This document shows, piece after piece, positions 33,799-43,539 of a stretch of 64,000 bases of DNA (the stretch's first letter is position 1; each line of letters starts with the position of its first letter). This DNA is from Bacteroidota bacterium (GTDB lineage Bacteria > Bacteroidota > Bacteroidia > Chitinophagales > Chitinophagaceae). The notes below the pieces were generated by a model, which saw nothing but the letters and a program-made list of their open reading frames with translations, was not told where the DNA came from and did no database searches. The stretch covers positions 1 through 64,000 of the forward strand of contig JAFDYJ010000009.1 of the NCBI GenBank assembly GCA_018267515.1, in the 5' to 3' direction. A program made the translations under genes and the position numbers.

Positions 33799-34863
33799 TC
33801 AGGTGACGCTGGTGAACTGCCTGAGGAATCGTACATCGTTTTCACTGAACAACCGGATATCATTGACTCCATAAAGCAGCATGGCAGGACGTTCAATCCC
33901 CATTCCAAATGCAAATCCGGTGTATTTGTTGGAATCAATCCCGCAATTTTCCAAAACTTTTGGATGAACCATGCCGCAGCCAAGTATTTCTACCCAACCG
34001 GTTTGTTTACAAATACGGCAACCCTTTCCACCGCATATAAAACAGGTAATATCCATTTCGGCACTAGGCTCGGTAAAAGGGAAATAAGAAGGACGAAACC
34101 GGGGCTTAATGTCTTTGCCATACATTTCCTGTGCAAAAAAATAAAGTGTCTGTTTCAGATCTGCAAAGCTGACATTTTCATCAATATATAAACCTTCCAC
34201 CTGGTGAAAAAAACAGTGTGACCGGGCACTTACTGTTTCATTCCGGAATACCCGACCGGGGCAAATAATGCGAATCGGCAACTTTGCTTTCCCGTCAGGC
34301 TGCCGGGTCTTTTCCATTTCACGAATCTGAACATTGCTGGTATGTGTTCGCAATAACCATTCAGTCGAATTTGAATTGTGACCCTGGATATAGAATGTAT
34401 CCTGCATATCCCGGGCAGGATGATGCTCAGAGATATTAAGTGCGGTAAAGTTATGCCAGTCATCTTCAATCTCAGGTCCGTCTGCAACCGAGAAACCGAG
34501 TCGCTGAAAAATAGAAACAATCCTGTTTCTCATTAATGTGATCGGATGACGACTGCCCGGAATTAATGAATCTCCCGGAAGTGAAAGGTCCATTTGAATA
34601 CCGGATCCGGATTGCTGGTTGCTATTTATTTCTTTAAGCGTTTCATATTTAGCTTCTGCAAAAACTTTGAAATCATTCATCACCTGGCCGAATTCTTTTC
34701 TTTTTTCAGCCGGGATGTTCTTCATTTCGGCCATCATGCTCTTTACAATTCCTTTAGTGCCGAGATATTTAATACGAAAGTTCTCTGCTACCTGGAAATT
34801 AGCAGTGGTATAACCTTCCATTTCTCTTTTATGCGTTTCTATCTGTTGTAATAACTGCTCCAT
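33799..34863 (-). CDS. pheS: Phenylalanyl-tRNA synthetase alpha subunit
   Basis: 354 residues from ATG 34863 (the frame extends 29 codons upstream without family similarity). N-terminal coiled-coil tRNA-binding arm (about 1-90, with FRIKYLGTKG), then the class II core: GPEIEDDWHNFTALNI, HPARDMQDTFY, HTSNVQIR, motif 2 FRNETVSARSHCFFHQVEG, GCRICKQTGWVEILGCGMVHP, and motif 3 GFAFGMGIERPAML. Charges tRNA-Phe as an alpha2beta2 enzyme with PheT, which is not in the window. Confidence 0.95.
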   Translation of the reverse strand: MEQLLQQIETHKREMEGYTTANFQVAENFRIKYLGTKGIVKSMMAEMKNIPAEKRKEFGQVMNDFKVFAEAKYETLKEINSNQQSGSGIQMDLSLPGDSLIPGSRHPITLMRNRIVSIFQRLGFSVADGPEIEDDWHNFTALNISEHHPARDMQDTFYIQGHNSNSTEWLLRTHTSNVQIREMEKTRQPDGKAKLPIRIICPGRVFRNETVSARSHCFFHQVEGLYIDENVSFADLKQTLYFFAQEMYGKDIKPRFRPSYFPFTEPSAEMDITCFICGGKGCRICKQTGWVEILGCGMVHPKVLENCGIDSNKYTGFAFGMGIERPAMLLYGVNDIRLFSENDVRFLRQFTSVT

Positions 34864-34970
34864 GACCGGCAAAGATACGTGTTGAGGACATCCATCTGTT
34901 TTGAACCCGGGTGGAAATTTGAAAACAACTTTTCCTTTTCTCTTTTTCACTCTTGACTTATCTTGCGTAT

Positions 34971-36107
34971 ATGGCAGACTATCTCAATATTTCTGATTTT
35001 TTAATCCCGGTTAATATCCGTGCTATTTCTCATGATGAGCCCTATAAAGACGGACAGATCGGGTATAGCATTTCTTCCTATCATGAAGATTTTCCTGATT
35101 TGGATGAAATACAAATGGTGTTGCTGGGTTGTGGTGAGCAGCGGGGCAGTGGGCTGATTCATGGGCAGAGCAATGCCCCCGACAAAATTCGCCGTGAATT
35201 TTATTCGCTTTATTATTGGCATCATGACATCAAAATTGCGGATATTGGTAATATTAAAACGGGATCACTTTATACTGATTCATATGCAGCCCTGAAAACA
35301 GTGGTACATGAACTTATTAATGACGGAAAAACAGTGATTATCCTGGGTGGCTCCCATGATCTGACTTTAGCCCAGTACAATGCTTATGCGGAGAATAAGA
35401 AAGCTATTGAAGCATCTTGTGTGGATGCGTTGATTGACCTGGATCTTAATTCGCTATTTCATCATGAAAATTTTTTAATGGAGATGCTGACCGGTGAGCC
35501 GAATTATATCCGCCACTATAATCATATCGGTTTCCAGAGCTTTTATGTTCATCCCCGGATGCTGGAAACAATGGATAAGCTCCGTTTCGATTGCTTCCGT
35601 GTCGGAAGTGTAAAAGAGAATATTGATGAAATGGAGCCGGTAATACGAAATAGTAATCTTTTCAGTTTTGACATTTCTGCTATTGCACATGCATATGCCC
35701 CCGCAAGTATTGCATCGCCCAATGGTTTGAATGGTGAGGAAGCTTGTGTGCTGATGCGCTATGCGGGGTTGAGTCCGAATGTGAGTAGTGTTGGCATTTA
35801 TGGTTACGATGCACAACATGATAAAGATGATCTTACTGCTAAGCAAATTGCTCACATGGTTTGGTATATGCTGGATGGCAGGAGCCGTGGAAGGCGTGAA
35901 GCAGCACTGGATGAAAAAGATTCGTTTAACGAATATCATACTGCTTTTGCTGAAGTGGAGACTACATTCCTTCAAAGCCGTAAAACCGGGAGGTGGTGGA
36001 TGCAATTACCGGATAAAAGATTTATCGCCTGCAGTTATAAAGATTATTTATTAGCGAGCAGCAACGAAATACCCGAGCGATGGCTGAGAGCACAGGAGAG
36101 AGGGTAA
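34971..36107 (+). CDS. Arginase/formimidoylglutamase-fold protein with altered metal site
   Basis: 378 residues from ATG 34971. Ureohydrolase fold: MVLLGCGEQRGSGL, IILGGSHDLTLAQYNA (metal His129), then VDALIDLDLN where the canonical DAHxDxR His is Leu154, and FSFDISAIAH where the second Asp of SFDxDxxDP is Ser236. Thus two of six metal ligands are changed, and a standard binuclear Mn site is doubtful. Bacteroidota proteins of this length are usually labelled formimidoylglutamase; enzymatic activity is uncertain. It is divergent from pheS with overlapping upstream regions. Confidence 0.7.
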   Translation: MADYLNISDFLIPVNIRAISHDEPYKDGQIGYSISSYHEDFPDLDEIQMVLLGCGEQRGSGLIHGQSNAPDKIRREFYSLYYWHHDIKIADIGNIKTGSLYTDSYAALKTVVHELINDGKTVIILGGSHDLTLAQYNAYAENKKAIEASCVDALIDLDLNSLFHHENFLMEMLTGEPNYIRHYNHIGFQSFYVHPRMLETMDKLRFDCFRVGSVKENIDEMEPVIRNSNLFSFDISAIAHAYAPASIASPNGLNGEEACVLMRYAGLSPNVSSVGIYGYDAQHDKDDLTAKQIAHMVWYMLDGRSRGRREAALDEKDSFNEYHTAFAEVETTFLQSRKTGRWWMQLPDKRFIACSYKDYLLASSNEIPERWLRAQERG

Positions 36108-36117
36108 AGCCCCCTGT

Positions 36118-36134
36118 CTCCGCCTTAGGCGGAG
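36118..36134. repeat. GC-rich palindrome
   Basis: CTCCGCCTTAGGCGGAG, a 7-bp perfect stem with 3-nt loop, just after the arginase-like gene. No T tract adjoins it; it may be a dispersed intergenic palindrome or a weak terminator. Confidence 0.5.
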
Positions 36135-36323
36135 GAACTTAGGTTGTAGATTCTTTATTTTTTAGTTGGGATCATTAAAGATCAAGTTGATTGTTGCGTT
36201 ATATATGTTAATACTATTATCAAATTCCTGTTTATTGTTCAACAAAAAATTTTATTTCCCGAATAAATGAAAACACAGTTCTCCCTTACGGGGAGTAGGA
36301 AATTTACAAATTAAAATCTGACT

Positions 36324-37367
36324 ATGCGGGCTTTTAAAACAGGCATCTGTTCTTTTGGTCTAAGCGGAAAAATATTTCATGCTCCTTTTATTCAAGCTCA
36401 CCCGGGATTTGAACTGACCGCTATAGTTGAAAGACATAAAAATGATTCTCAGGCAAAATATCCGGGCACAACGATTTACCGGTCTGTTGAGGAATTATGT
36501 GCAAATAAAGAAATTGAGTTCATCATTGTTAATACTCCCAGCTACCTGCATTTTGAACATGCAAAGATTGCTCTATCAGCAGGAAAAAATATTTTAGTAG
36601 AAAAACCATTCACCATCACGGTAAAAGAAGCAGAGGAATTGATAGCTCTTGCAGAAAAAATGAAACTTAAAATTACTGTCTATCAAAACAAACGATATGA
36701 TGGAGATTACAGGGCTGTGAAAGATGTAATCGAAAAAAAATTACTGGGAGATCTGTGTACTGTTGATATATGTTACGACCGCTATCGCCCTAATTATGGA
36801 GGCAAGCCGCATAAAGAGGGGGCTTTGCCCGGTGCAGGAATTATTTTTGACCTGGGCCCACATCTCATTTATCAGGCCCTTCAGCTTTTCGGCCCGCCCG
36901 ATGCATTGTTTGCCGATATCTGGAAAATAAGAGAGGATGTTGCTGCGCCGGATTATTTTAAAATCATCTTATATTATAAAAAACTCAGGGTGTCACTAAT
37001 GGCTACTTCCATAAGTCGTGAACCCATGTGGGGATATGTCTTACAAGGCAGGAAAGGAAGTTTTTTACAGAAACGATCCGACCTGCAGGAAGTACAATTA
37101 CGGGAGGGTGCAGTACCTTCATTGCAAAATTGGTGTATAGCTAATTCTAAACCCGATGGGCTTTTACATACGGAGATTAATGGAAATGTGATAAGAAAAG
37201 AGATTACCACAACTCCTGGAAATTATATGGAGCTGTTTGACGATTTGTATAAATTTTTAACAGGAATGGGAAAAAACCCGGTTCCACCGGAAGACGGATT
37301 AAAAACGATTAGGATTATTGAAATGGCTTTTCAGAGTGCAATAGAAGGACGAGTTGTTACTTTGTAA
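36324..37367 (+). CDS. Gfo/Idh/MocA family oxidoreductase
   Basis: 347 residues. N-terminal Rossmann fold (FGLSGKIFHAPFIQAHPGFE, residues about 11-30; FIIVNTPSYLH), the EKPFTITVKEAEEL motif with the catalytic Lys, and a C-terminal beta-sheet domain with GAGIIFDLGPHLIYQAL. The GLSGKIFHAPF form resembles the YvaA/scyllo-inositol 2-dehydrogenase-like branch; the substrate remains open. It precedes dacB by 20 bp. Confidence 0.87.
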   Translation: MRAFKTGICSFGLSGKIFHAPFIQAHPGFELTAIVERHKNDSQAKYPGTTIYRSVEELCANKEIEFIIVNTPSYLHFEHAKIALSAGKNILVEKPFTITVKEAEELIALAEKMKLKITVYQNKRYDGDYRAVKDVIEKKLLGDLCTVDICYDRYRPNYGGKPHKEGALPGAGIIFDLGPHLIYQALQLFGPPDALFADIWKIREDVAAPDYFKIILYYKKLRVSLMATSISREPMWGYVLQGRKGSFLQKRSDLQEVQLREGAVPSLQNWCIANSKPDGLLHTEINGNVIRKEITTTPGNYMELFDDLYKFLTGMGKNPVPPEDGLKTIRIIEMAFQSAIEGRVVTL

Positions 37368-37387
37368 TTAATAATTCAGAATTAATA

Positions 37388-38740
37388 ATGAGAAAGGACA
37401 TAAAAAACTTTAAACAACTATTAATTATTAATTTTTTATTATTCATTCTTACAAGCTGTTCTGTTTCAAAACAAATTTCCGGATTGGCAGAGCAACTTGT
37501 AATCAATGATTCTTCATTAGCTACAGCACATGTCGGCATAAGCATTTTTGAACCCTCAAAAAACAAATATTGGTTCAATTACCAGGGTGATAAATATTTT
37601 ACACCGGCCAGTAATACAAAACTGGCTACCTGTTATGTTGCCATGAAACATCTTGGTGATAGCCTCATCGGAATTTTAGAAGCTGAAAATGACACCTCGG
37701 TTTATTTTTTACCTACAGCCGATCCCACCCTGCTTCATGCTGATTTTAAAAATCAGCCGGTAGCTGAATTTCTAAAAAACACTAAAAAGAAAATTTATAC
37801 CACTGACGATAACTGGAATGATGAGGCCTTGGGATCGGGTTGGTCATGGGATGATTATAATGAAAGCTATATGGCTGAACGTAGCCCTATGCCGGTGTAT
37901 GGTAATATTATAAAATGGATTCAGGATGGCACTAATGCCAAAGAACCGGCTTCTGTTTATTCAATTCCTGAAGTAGATTGGAAAGTTGATTTTAATCCTG
38001 TAAATGATAATAGTTTCTCAGTAAAAAGAAAATTAGGGGCTAACGACTTCTTGCTAACTCAGGGGAAGGAGAAGTATAAAGAGTTGGAAATCCCATTTGT
38101 AACAAATGGTTTAAAAGCTACTTTGGAATTACTGCCTGATACCATTCATAACACTATTGAAGTGTTAAATCCTGAAAAGTTTGGACAATTCTTTCAGCGA
38201 ACTAATTTGAAACTCCGGCCGCTGAAAACTCAACTAACAGATTCTCTGCTCAGAATTACCATGCACCGTAGCGATAATTTTTTTGCAGAGCAATCTTTGT
38301 TGATGGTAAGTAACCACTTGCTTGGACAAATGAGTGATGAAAGAGTAATTGATAGCCTGTTAAAATCGGACTATAAAGATTTGCCGCAAAAACCAAAATG
38401 GGTGGATGGTTCCGGGCTAAGCCGATACAATCTTTTTACTCCTCAGGATTTTGTTTCTATCCTTAGTAAAATGAAAGCTGAGTTTGGCATGGATAGGATT
38501 AAAATTATATTACCGACAGGCGGTACAGGCACTTTGAGCAATTATTATAAAGCCGACAGCAATTATATTTTTGCCAAGACAGGAACACTTTCAGGAGTGG
38601 TGTCGCTAAGCGGATATTTATATACAAGGAAAAATAAGCTATTGATCTTTTCAATTCTTGTCAATAATCACCGGTACTCAGCTACATCTGTAAGAAGGGC
38701 AGTGGAAAAGTTTATTGAAGGGATAAGAAATAAATATTGA
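37388..38740 (+). CDS. dacB: D-alanyl-D-alanine carboxypeptidase/endopeptidase (PBP4 family)
   Basis: 450 residues, lipoprotein-like signal (LTSC, Cys24). Class C low-molecular-weight penicillin-binding protein with the three active-site motifs: SxxK in ASNTKL (Ser75-Lys78), SxN in HRSDNFFAEQ, and KTG in FAKTGTLSGV. It trims and cleaves peptidoglycan cross-links in the periplasm. Length is close to PBP4. A bidirectional terminator separates it from mutL. Confidence 0.92.
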   Translation: MRKDIKNFKQLLIINFLLFILTSCSVSKQISGLAEQLVINDSSLATAHVGISIFEPSKNKYWFNYQGDKYFTPASNTKLATCYVAMKHLGDSLIGILEAENDTSVYFLPTADPTLLHADFKNQPVAEFLKNTKKKIYTTDDNWNDEALGSGWSWDDYNESYMAERSPMPVYGNIIKWIQDGTNAKEPASVYSIPEVDWKVDFNPVNDNSFSVKRKLGANDFLLTQGKEKYKELEIPFVTNGLKATLELLPDTIHNTIEVLNPEKFGQFFQRTNLKLRPLKTQLTDSLLRITMHRSDNFFAEQSLLMVSNHLLGQMSDERVIDSLLKSDYKDLPQKPKWVDGSGLSRYNLFTPQDFVSILSKMKAEFGMDRIKIILPTGGTGTLSNYYKADSNYIFAKTGTLSGVVSLSGYLYTRKNKLLIFSILVNNHRYSATSVRRAVEKFIEGIRNKY

Positions 38741-38815
38741 GCTAAGAGGGCAAAAGAGTAAGAGAGAAAAAGAGTTGAATTTCCTACACTCTCTTTATCT
38801 CTTTTTGCTCTTAGC
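38741..38815. terminator. Bidirectional terminator between dacB and mutL
   Basis: A long imperfect inverted repeat with outer arms GCTAAGAG/CTCTTAGC and A-rich/T-rich inner arms (CAAAAGAG...CTCTTTTTG). Its right arm includes the mutL stop codon (38811-38813). It suits two convergent genes. Confidence 0.6.
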
Positions 38816-40658
38816 CTTTAAATACTTTCTCTAAGTAATCTTTTTTAAATTCCATATAAGTTGGATTTCCATTAGGCGTAATGTTGGGGGCATCACATTT
38901 AAACAGTTCTTCTGCCAGGGTTTTCATTTCTTTTTCGGTAAGAGTTTTTCCGGGCTTAATAGATTGCTGCCATGCAAGAGAACGGATTAATTTTTCCCGT
39001 TTAGAAAATTTCATATCACTGCTGAAATTCTTGTACTGTTCCAACAATGATTCTATTACTCTTTTTTCATTTCCCTGCTCCACATCAGCAGGTGAACCCT
39101 GCACTACAAAGGTGTTTTTTCCAAAAGATTCGATGCTATAACCAAGATTTTGCAGATCAGGCATCAGATCTTCCAGCAACACTGTATCTGAAGCTGAAAG
39201 TTCGATAGTAAGGGGAAACATGCTTCTTTGCGTAGCTATTGCTTTACCCATTGTTGCTTCACTTAACCTTTCATAGATAATCCGCTCATGTGCGGCCTGC
39301 TGATGAATTAAAAGAAAGCTATTCTCTGTCGGAAGAATAATGTAAGTATTCAGCAACTGAGTGGGCACAATATCATCTATAAAAGCAAAACCCTGATGGC
39401 GGGGATTAATTGAGGGTTTTTCTGTTTGATTAAGAGTTTCCGGGTTGGCTATTCCGGTTTTCTGACTTTCAAAAAAATCTTTCCAATGTTTTAAACCGGC
39501 AGTTTTAGAATCACTTTTTTCAATAAAATGTGCCTGGTTCTTTTGGGTAAAACCTTTGAAAATGGGAGTTGAAGCAGTAGCATCTTCTTTTTGTTTTGTA
39601 AATGGTTGCTGAATGGAGGGTAGCTGCTGGATGGATGCATCCAGATCAAAGTCCAATGTCGGTGTAATACTGAATTGCGCCAATGCATGTTTCACAGCAG
39701 CCTGCAAAAAAGCATAGATAATCTTTTCATCCTCAAATTTTATTTCCTGTTTGGTAGGATGCACATTTACGTCCACCTGTGCCGGATCCAGGTCAATAAA
39801 TAATACATACATCGGGAAACTATCCCTGGGTATCATTTCCTGGTATGCGTTCATCACTGCATGATTGAGGTAGGGGCTTTTGATAAAACGATTATTTACA
39901 AAAAAATACTGATCGCCCCTGGTTTTTTTTGCAGTTTCCGGTTTTCCGGTGAACCCGGAAATATTCATATAGTCTGTTTCTTCTTTTACAGACACCAGCC
40001 TGGAGTTATAATTGTTTCCCAATAACTGAACAATACGTTGCTTGAGAGTTCCGGAATCGAGGTGAAATATTTGTTGGCCATTTGCCGTTAGTGAGAATGC
40101 AATTTGAGGAAAGGATAATGCAACTCTTGTAAATTCATCAACGATATGTCGCATTTCGGCTGCATTGCTCTTTAAAAAACTTCTTCTTGCCGGAACATTA
40201 AAAAAAAGATTTTTCATTGAAATATTGGTTCCATTCGGCAGGGCTACCGGTTCCTGTTTATTTACCACACTATTTTCTACTTCAATATAGGTACCCGTTT
40301 CCTCTTCAGCTCTCTTTGTTTTTAATTCCACCTGTGCCACTGCGGCTATGGAGGCCAGCGCCTCACCCCGGAATCCCATAGTACGAATATGAAATAAATC
40401 TTCAATTGTTTGAATTTTAGAAGTAGCATGCCGCTCAAAACTCATTCGGGCATCTGTTTCACTCATACCACTGCCATTGTCAATCACCTGGATTAAAGAT
40501 TTTCCTGCATCCTGTATAATTAGCTGAATAAATGTGGCATTGGCGTCCACTGCATTCTCCAATAATTCTTTTACAGCACTTGCGGGGCGCTGAATTACTT
40601 CGCCTGCTGCAATCTGGTTGGCAATATGATCCGGTAATAATAAAATTTTATCAGTCAC
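38811..40658 (-). CDS. mutL: DNA mismatch repair protein MutL
   Basis: 615 residues. GHKL ATPase N-terminus: IAAGEVIQRPASAVKELLENA, IDNGSGM, FERHATSK, and RGEALASIA are all intact; then PTKQEIKFEDE ends the transducer domain (about 330). A Ser/Gln/Lys-rich linker (about 345-430) precedes the C-terminal dimerisation domain. MutL links MutS mismatch recognition to strand incision. I saw no DQHA(x)2E(x)4E endonuclease motif as such; HQQAAHERIIYERL in the C-terminal domain is the corresponding segment, and its activity is uncertain. Confidence 0.93.
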   Translation of the reverse strand: MTDKILLLPDHIANQIAAGEVIQRPASAVKELLENAVDANATFIQLIIQDAGKSLIQVIDNGSGMSETDARMSFERHATSKIQTIEDLFHIRTMGFRGEALASIAAVAQVELKTKRAEEETGTYIEVENSVVNKQEPVALPNGTNISMKNLFFNVPARRSFLKSNAAEMRHIVDEFTRVALSFPQIAFSLTANGQQIFHLDSGTLKQRIVQLLGNNYNSRLVSVKEETDYMNISGFTGKPETAKKTRGDQYFFVNNRFIKSPYLNHAVMNAYQEMIPRDSFPMYVLFIDLDPAQVDVNVHPTKQEIKFEDEKIIYAFLQAAVKHALAQFSITPTLDFDLDASIQQLPSIQQPFTKQKEDATASTPIFKGFTQKNQAHFIEKSDSKTAGLKHWKDFFESQKTGIANPETLNQTEKPSINPRHQGFAFIDDIVPTQLLNTYIILPTENSFLLIHQQAAHERIIYERLSEATMGKAIATQRSMFPLTIELSASDTVLLEDLMPDLQNLGYSIESFGKNTFVVQGSPADVEQGNEKRVIESLLEQYKNFSSDMKFSKREKLIRSLAWQQSIKPGKTLTEKEMKTLAEELFKCDAPNITPNGNPTYMEFKKDYLEKVFKG

Positions 40659-40964
40659 AATTCAGTTCTCCTGAATCAAAAATAAGGTATTTGCCAATCG
40701 CCGGAAAAGTAAAGCCGGGATTAATGAAAACACGAATATAGATTTTTAAACAATTTAAATTTTAACATCGTTTTTGTGATTGCATTAGTGAATGACAGGG
40801 AAAAACAGGTTTGTTGATCGGATAATGAAAAATCAATAGTTTATAGGCAGATTCTAACGAAAACCTAATCGGATTTTCAGGTAAAAACATTCCCATCGGA
40901 TTACTTTTGTACTACTGGTAAATTAAAAACCGGCCAGCTATCTTTTTAGTGGAAATATTTTCTT
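40659..40964. promoter_or_regulatory. Divergent promoter region between mutL and otsA, 306 bp
   Basis: A/T-rich intergenic region. TACTTTTG at 40902-40909 fits the TAnnTTTG -7 box in front of otsA, leaving a leader of about 55 nt. No hairpin or small gene was recognised. Confidence 0.35.
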
Positions 40965-43187
40965 ATGAAGCTGAACTTTGCCCTTATACTCTCAATTATT
41001 GTTGCTATTGGCTTAGTGGCTTTAGTATCTACTATTATTCAAAGTTCAACTGAAAAAGACAACCTGAATAATGCCCTCAAAGCAAGAACGGAGCAAATTG
41101 CAAGAGATTTTTATGTAAATGGTTTACAATTTATAGAGACAAATAATTCAGAAAAAGTACAGCATTTTACTGATAGCATCAGCCGTCAGTATAATATTCT
41201 TGGTATTGTGGTTTATTATAACAGCGACAGTATTGTTGTTTCATCTCCTTCTCTGAACCCCTATTTAAATTATTCTTTGGATTATATTTCCCGCTCTATA
41301 AATACCGATACAACAGTAGATGATTTTTTTAAAATTAAGGGTAGGCGGGTTTACCAGTTTATCCGGCCTGTTAATAAAAATGCAGTCTCCGGCGGTGTTG
41401 TTATTTTTTATTCAGATGCTCAGTATATCCAGAATATGATTGGTAGTATCTGGATGCGGAATTTTGTCCGTTGGTTTATCCAGGCGCTGATTATTTCTTT
41501 TGTAATAATAATAATTATTCGTTGGGGAATTTTTAATCCGATGAATAAGATACTGAATTGGGTAAAGGCTGCGAGAACGGGAAATATTGAATTGTTGAAA
41601 AGAAAACCACCTGCAAAATTCCTGGCGCCACTCCACAAAGAAATTGTAAACATTACCAAAGCGATGCATGAAGCTAAGGCTGTTGCCGAGGAAGAAGCAA
41701 AATTGAGAAGTCAGTCAGAATCCATTTGGACGCCGGAACGTTTAAAGATCGAAATGCAAAATATCCTGGATGGAAAAAAGATGATTGTAGTTTCCAACCG
41801 GGAGCCTTATATGCATATACATTCGGGAAAGGAGATTCGTTGCATTATGCCGGCCAGCGGAATGGTGACGGCTATGGAGCCGGTACTAAAAGCATGCGGA
41901 GGGTTGTGGATTGCATCCGGAACCGGTGATGCCGATAAAGAAATGGTGGATAAAAATGATAAATTGAAAGTTCCACCTGAAGAACCTTCTTATACATTGA
42001 GAAGGGTATGGCTTAGCAAGGAGGAAGAAGATCATTTTTATTATGGATTTTCCAATGAAGGACTTTGGCCTTTATGTCATATTGCACATACAAGACCGAC
42101 TTTCAGAAAAGTGGATTGGGATTTTTATAAAAAAGTAAATGAAAATTTTGCAAGAGCTGTTCTTGAAGAAACAGCTGATGATGAACAACCTTTTATCCTT
42201 ATTCAGGACTATCATTTTGCATTGCTCCCGGCATTAATAAAGAAAGAAAAACCGTTAGCCCGGGTGGCGCTATTCTGGCACATACCCTGGCCTAACCCGG
42301 AATCATTTGGCATTTGCCCCTGGCAGCGTGAAATTTTGAATGGTATGTTGGGTGCAGATCTTATAGGATTTCATACGCAATATCACTGCAACCATTTCCT
42401 GGAAACGGTGAATAATTCTCTTGAATCAAGAGTGTTGTGGGAAAATTTTTCTGTAAACAGGGGAGGTCATACTACTTTAGTAAAACCATTTCCAATCAGC
42501 ATAGCTTTTACGATGAAAGACTATGATAATGCTGAAAATTTTAAAGACCCGAATCTCTTACAAAGTAAATACAATATAAACGCAGAACTTATAGGTGTGG
42601 GAGTTGATCGTATTGATTATACAAAAGGGATTATTGAAAAGTTCCTGGCAATTGAACGATTCCTTGAAAAAAATCCTGCATACCAGGGCCGGTTTACGTT
42701 TGTTCAGATCGGAGCTCCGAGCCGGACGCTGATTAAAACCTATTCGGATATGGTGAATGCTGTAGAAAAGGAAGCTGAGCGGATTAACTGGAAATTTAAA
42801 ACTAAAAACTGGAAACCCATCTTGCTTTTGAAACATCATCATAGTCATGAAGAAATTGCTCCTTATTATGCCTCTGCCGATATGTGCATGGTAACTTCAC
42901 TACACGATGGTATGAACTTAGTGGCAAAAGAATTTGTGGCAGCAAGAACTCAGTCAGATGGAGTACTTATTCTCAGCCGGTTTGCCGGAGCATCACAGGA
43001 AATGCAGGGAGCAATTATTGTAAACCCATATGATATTGAAAAAACGGCAGATGCAATAAAAACTTCATTGGAAATGCCACTGGAAGAACAACAATTCCGT
43101 ATGAAACAAATGCGGCAATCTATTGTGGGCAACAATATTTATTTCTGGGCAGCAAAATTACTGAGGACAATGGCGGCGATTCATTAA
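40965..43187 (+). CDS. otsA: Trehalose-6-phosphate synthase (GT20) fused to membrane sensor/HAMP module
   Basis: 740 residues, about 270 longer than plain OtsA. Transmembrane segments at about 5-25 and 169-186 bracket a 140-residue periplasmic region; a HAMP-like and helical linker follows (187-262). The GT20 domain begins at about 272: IVVSNRE, GLWPLCHIAHTRPTF, IQDYHFALLPALIK, FWHIPWPNPE, GADLIGFHTQYHC, VDRIDYTKGI, HDGMNLVAKEFVAA. It would make trehalose-6-phosphate (or a related glucosylated phosphate; the acceptor is not certain) from UDP-glucose, possibly under control of an external signal. No phosphatase partner is in the window. Its last 13 codons are duplicated at 44020. Confidence 0.85.
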   Translation: MKLNFALILSIIVAIGLVALVSTIIQSSTEKDNLNNALKARTEQIARDFYVNGLQFIETNNSEKVQHFTDSISRQYNILGIVVYYNSDSIVVSSPSLNPYLNYSLDYISRSINTDTTVDDFFKIKGRRVYQFIRPVNKNAVSGGVVIFYSDAQYIQNMIGSIWMRNFVRWFIQALIISFVIIIIIRWGIFNPMNKILNWVKAARTGNIELLKRKPPAKFLAPLHKEIVNITKAMHEAKAVAEEEAKLRSQSESIWTPERLKIEMQNILDGKKMIVVSNREPYMHIHSGKEIRCIMPASGMVTAMEPVLKACGGLWIASGTGDADKEMVDKNDKLKVPPEEPSYTLRRVWLSKEEEDHFYYGFSNEGLWPLCHIAHTRPTFRKVDWDFYKKVNENFARAVLEETADDEQPFILIQDYHFALLPALIKKEKPLARVALFWHIPWPNPESFGICPWQREILNGMLGADLIGFHTQYHCNHFLETVNNSLESRVLWENFSVNRGGHTTLVKPFPISIAFTMKDYDNAENFKDPNLLQSKYNINAELIGVGVDRIDYTKGIIEKFLAIERFLEKNPAYQGRFTFVQIGAPSRTLIKTYSDMVNAVEKEAERINWKFKTKNWKPILLLKHHHSHEEIAPYYASADMCMVTSLHDGMNLVAKEFVAARTQSDGVLILSRFAGASQEMQGAIIVNPYDIEKTADAIKTSLEMPLEEQQFRMKQMRQSIVGNNIYFWAAKLLRTMAAIH

Positions 43188-43236
43188 TCTTAATAAAATA
43201 AATTTGCCCACTAGCTGTGATTTTTCTTGGGTTGTA

Positions 43237-43539
43237 CTAAAGTTTGATTGAGAGGTTTAACTGTCCACCCAAACCCACTTCAACTATTTTTTGTAAAGTT
43301 GAAATACGGACTTCTTTTATGTCATTCTCTATCCTGGAAATATAAGCCTTATTAGTTCCGCATTTCTCTGCAAGTTCTTCCTGGGTCAAACCCTTTTCAA
43401 GCCTGGCTTCATATATCAATGCACCTAACTTAAACTCCTGGTAACCTTTTTCCAATTTATCTCTTTTGGCGCTTCCTCTTTTGCCATAATGTTTTTCTTT
43501 GAACTGCTCAAGTGTCAATGTTTTTCTTTTTTTCAGCAT
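43237..43539 (-). CDS. XRE-family antitoxin (HigA-like)
   Basis: 100 residues. N-terminal basic region, then a helix-turn-helix domain (about 38-93): KLGALIYEARLEKGLTQEELAEKCGTNKAYISRIEN. It overlaps the end of the upstream RelE/HigB-type gene by 32 bp, which is the toxin-first order of HigBA modules. GGAGG lies eight bases before its ATG, an unusually good Shine-Dalgarno match for a Bacteroidota gene. It probably represses its own operon and neutralises the toxin. Confidence 0.87.
   Translation of the reverse strand: MLKKRKTLTLEQFKEKHYGKRGSAKRDKLEKGYQEFKLGALIYEARLEKGLTQEELAEKCGTNKAYISRIENDIKEVRISTLQKIVEVGLGGQLNLSIKL

Noticed and set aside
35475-36005. 176-codon minus-strand frame opposite the arginase-fold gene
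   Set aside because: Antisense shadow; His/Thr/Ile-rich translation without domain pattern.
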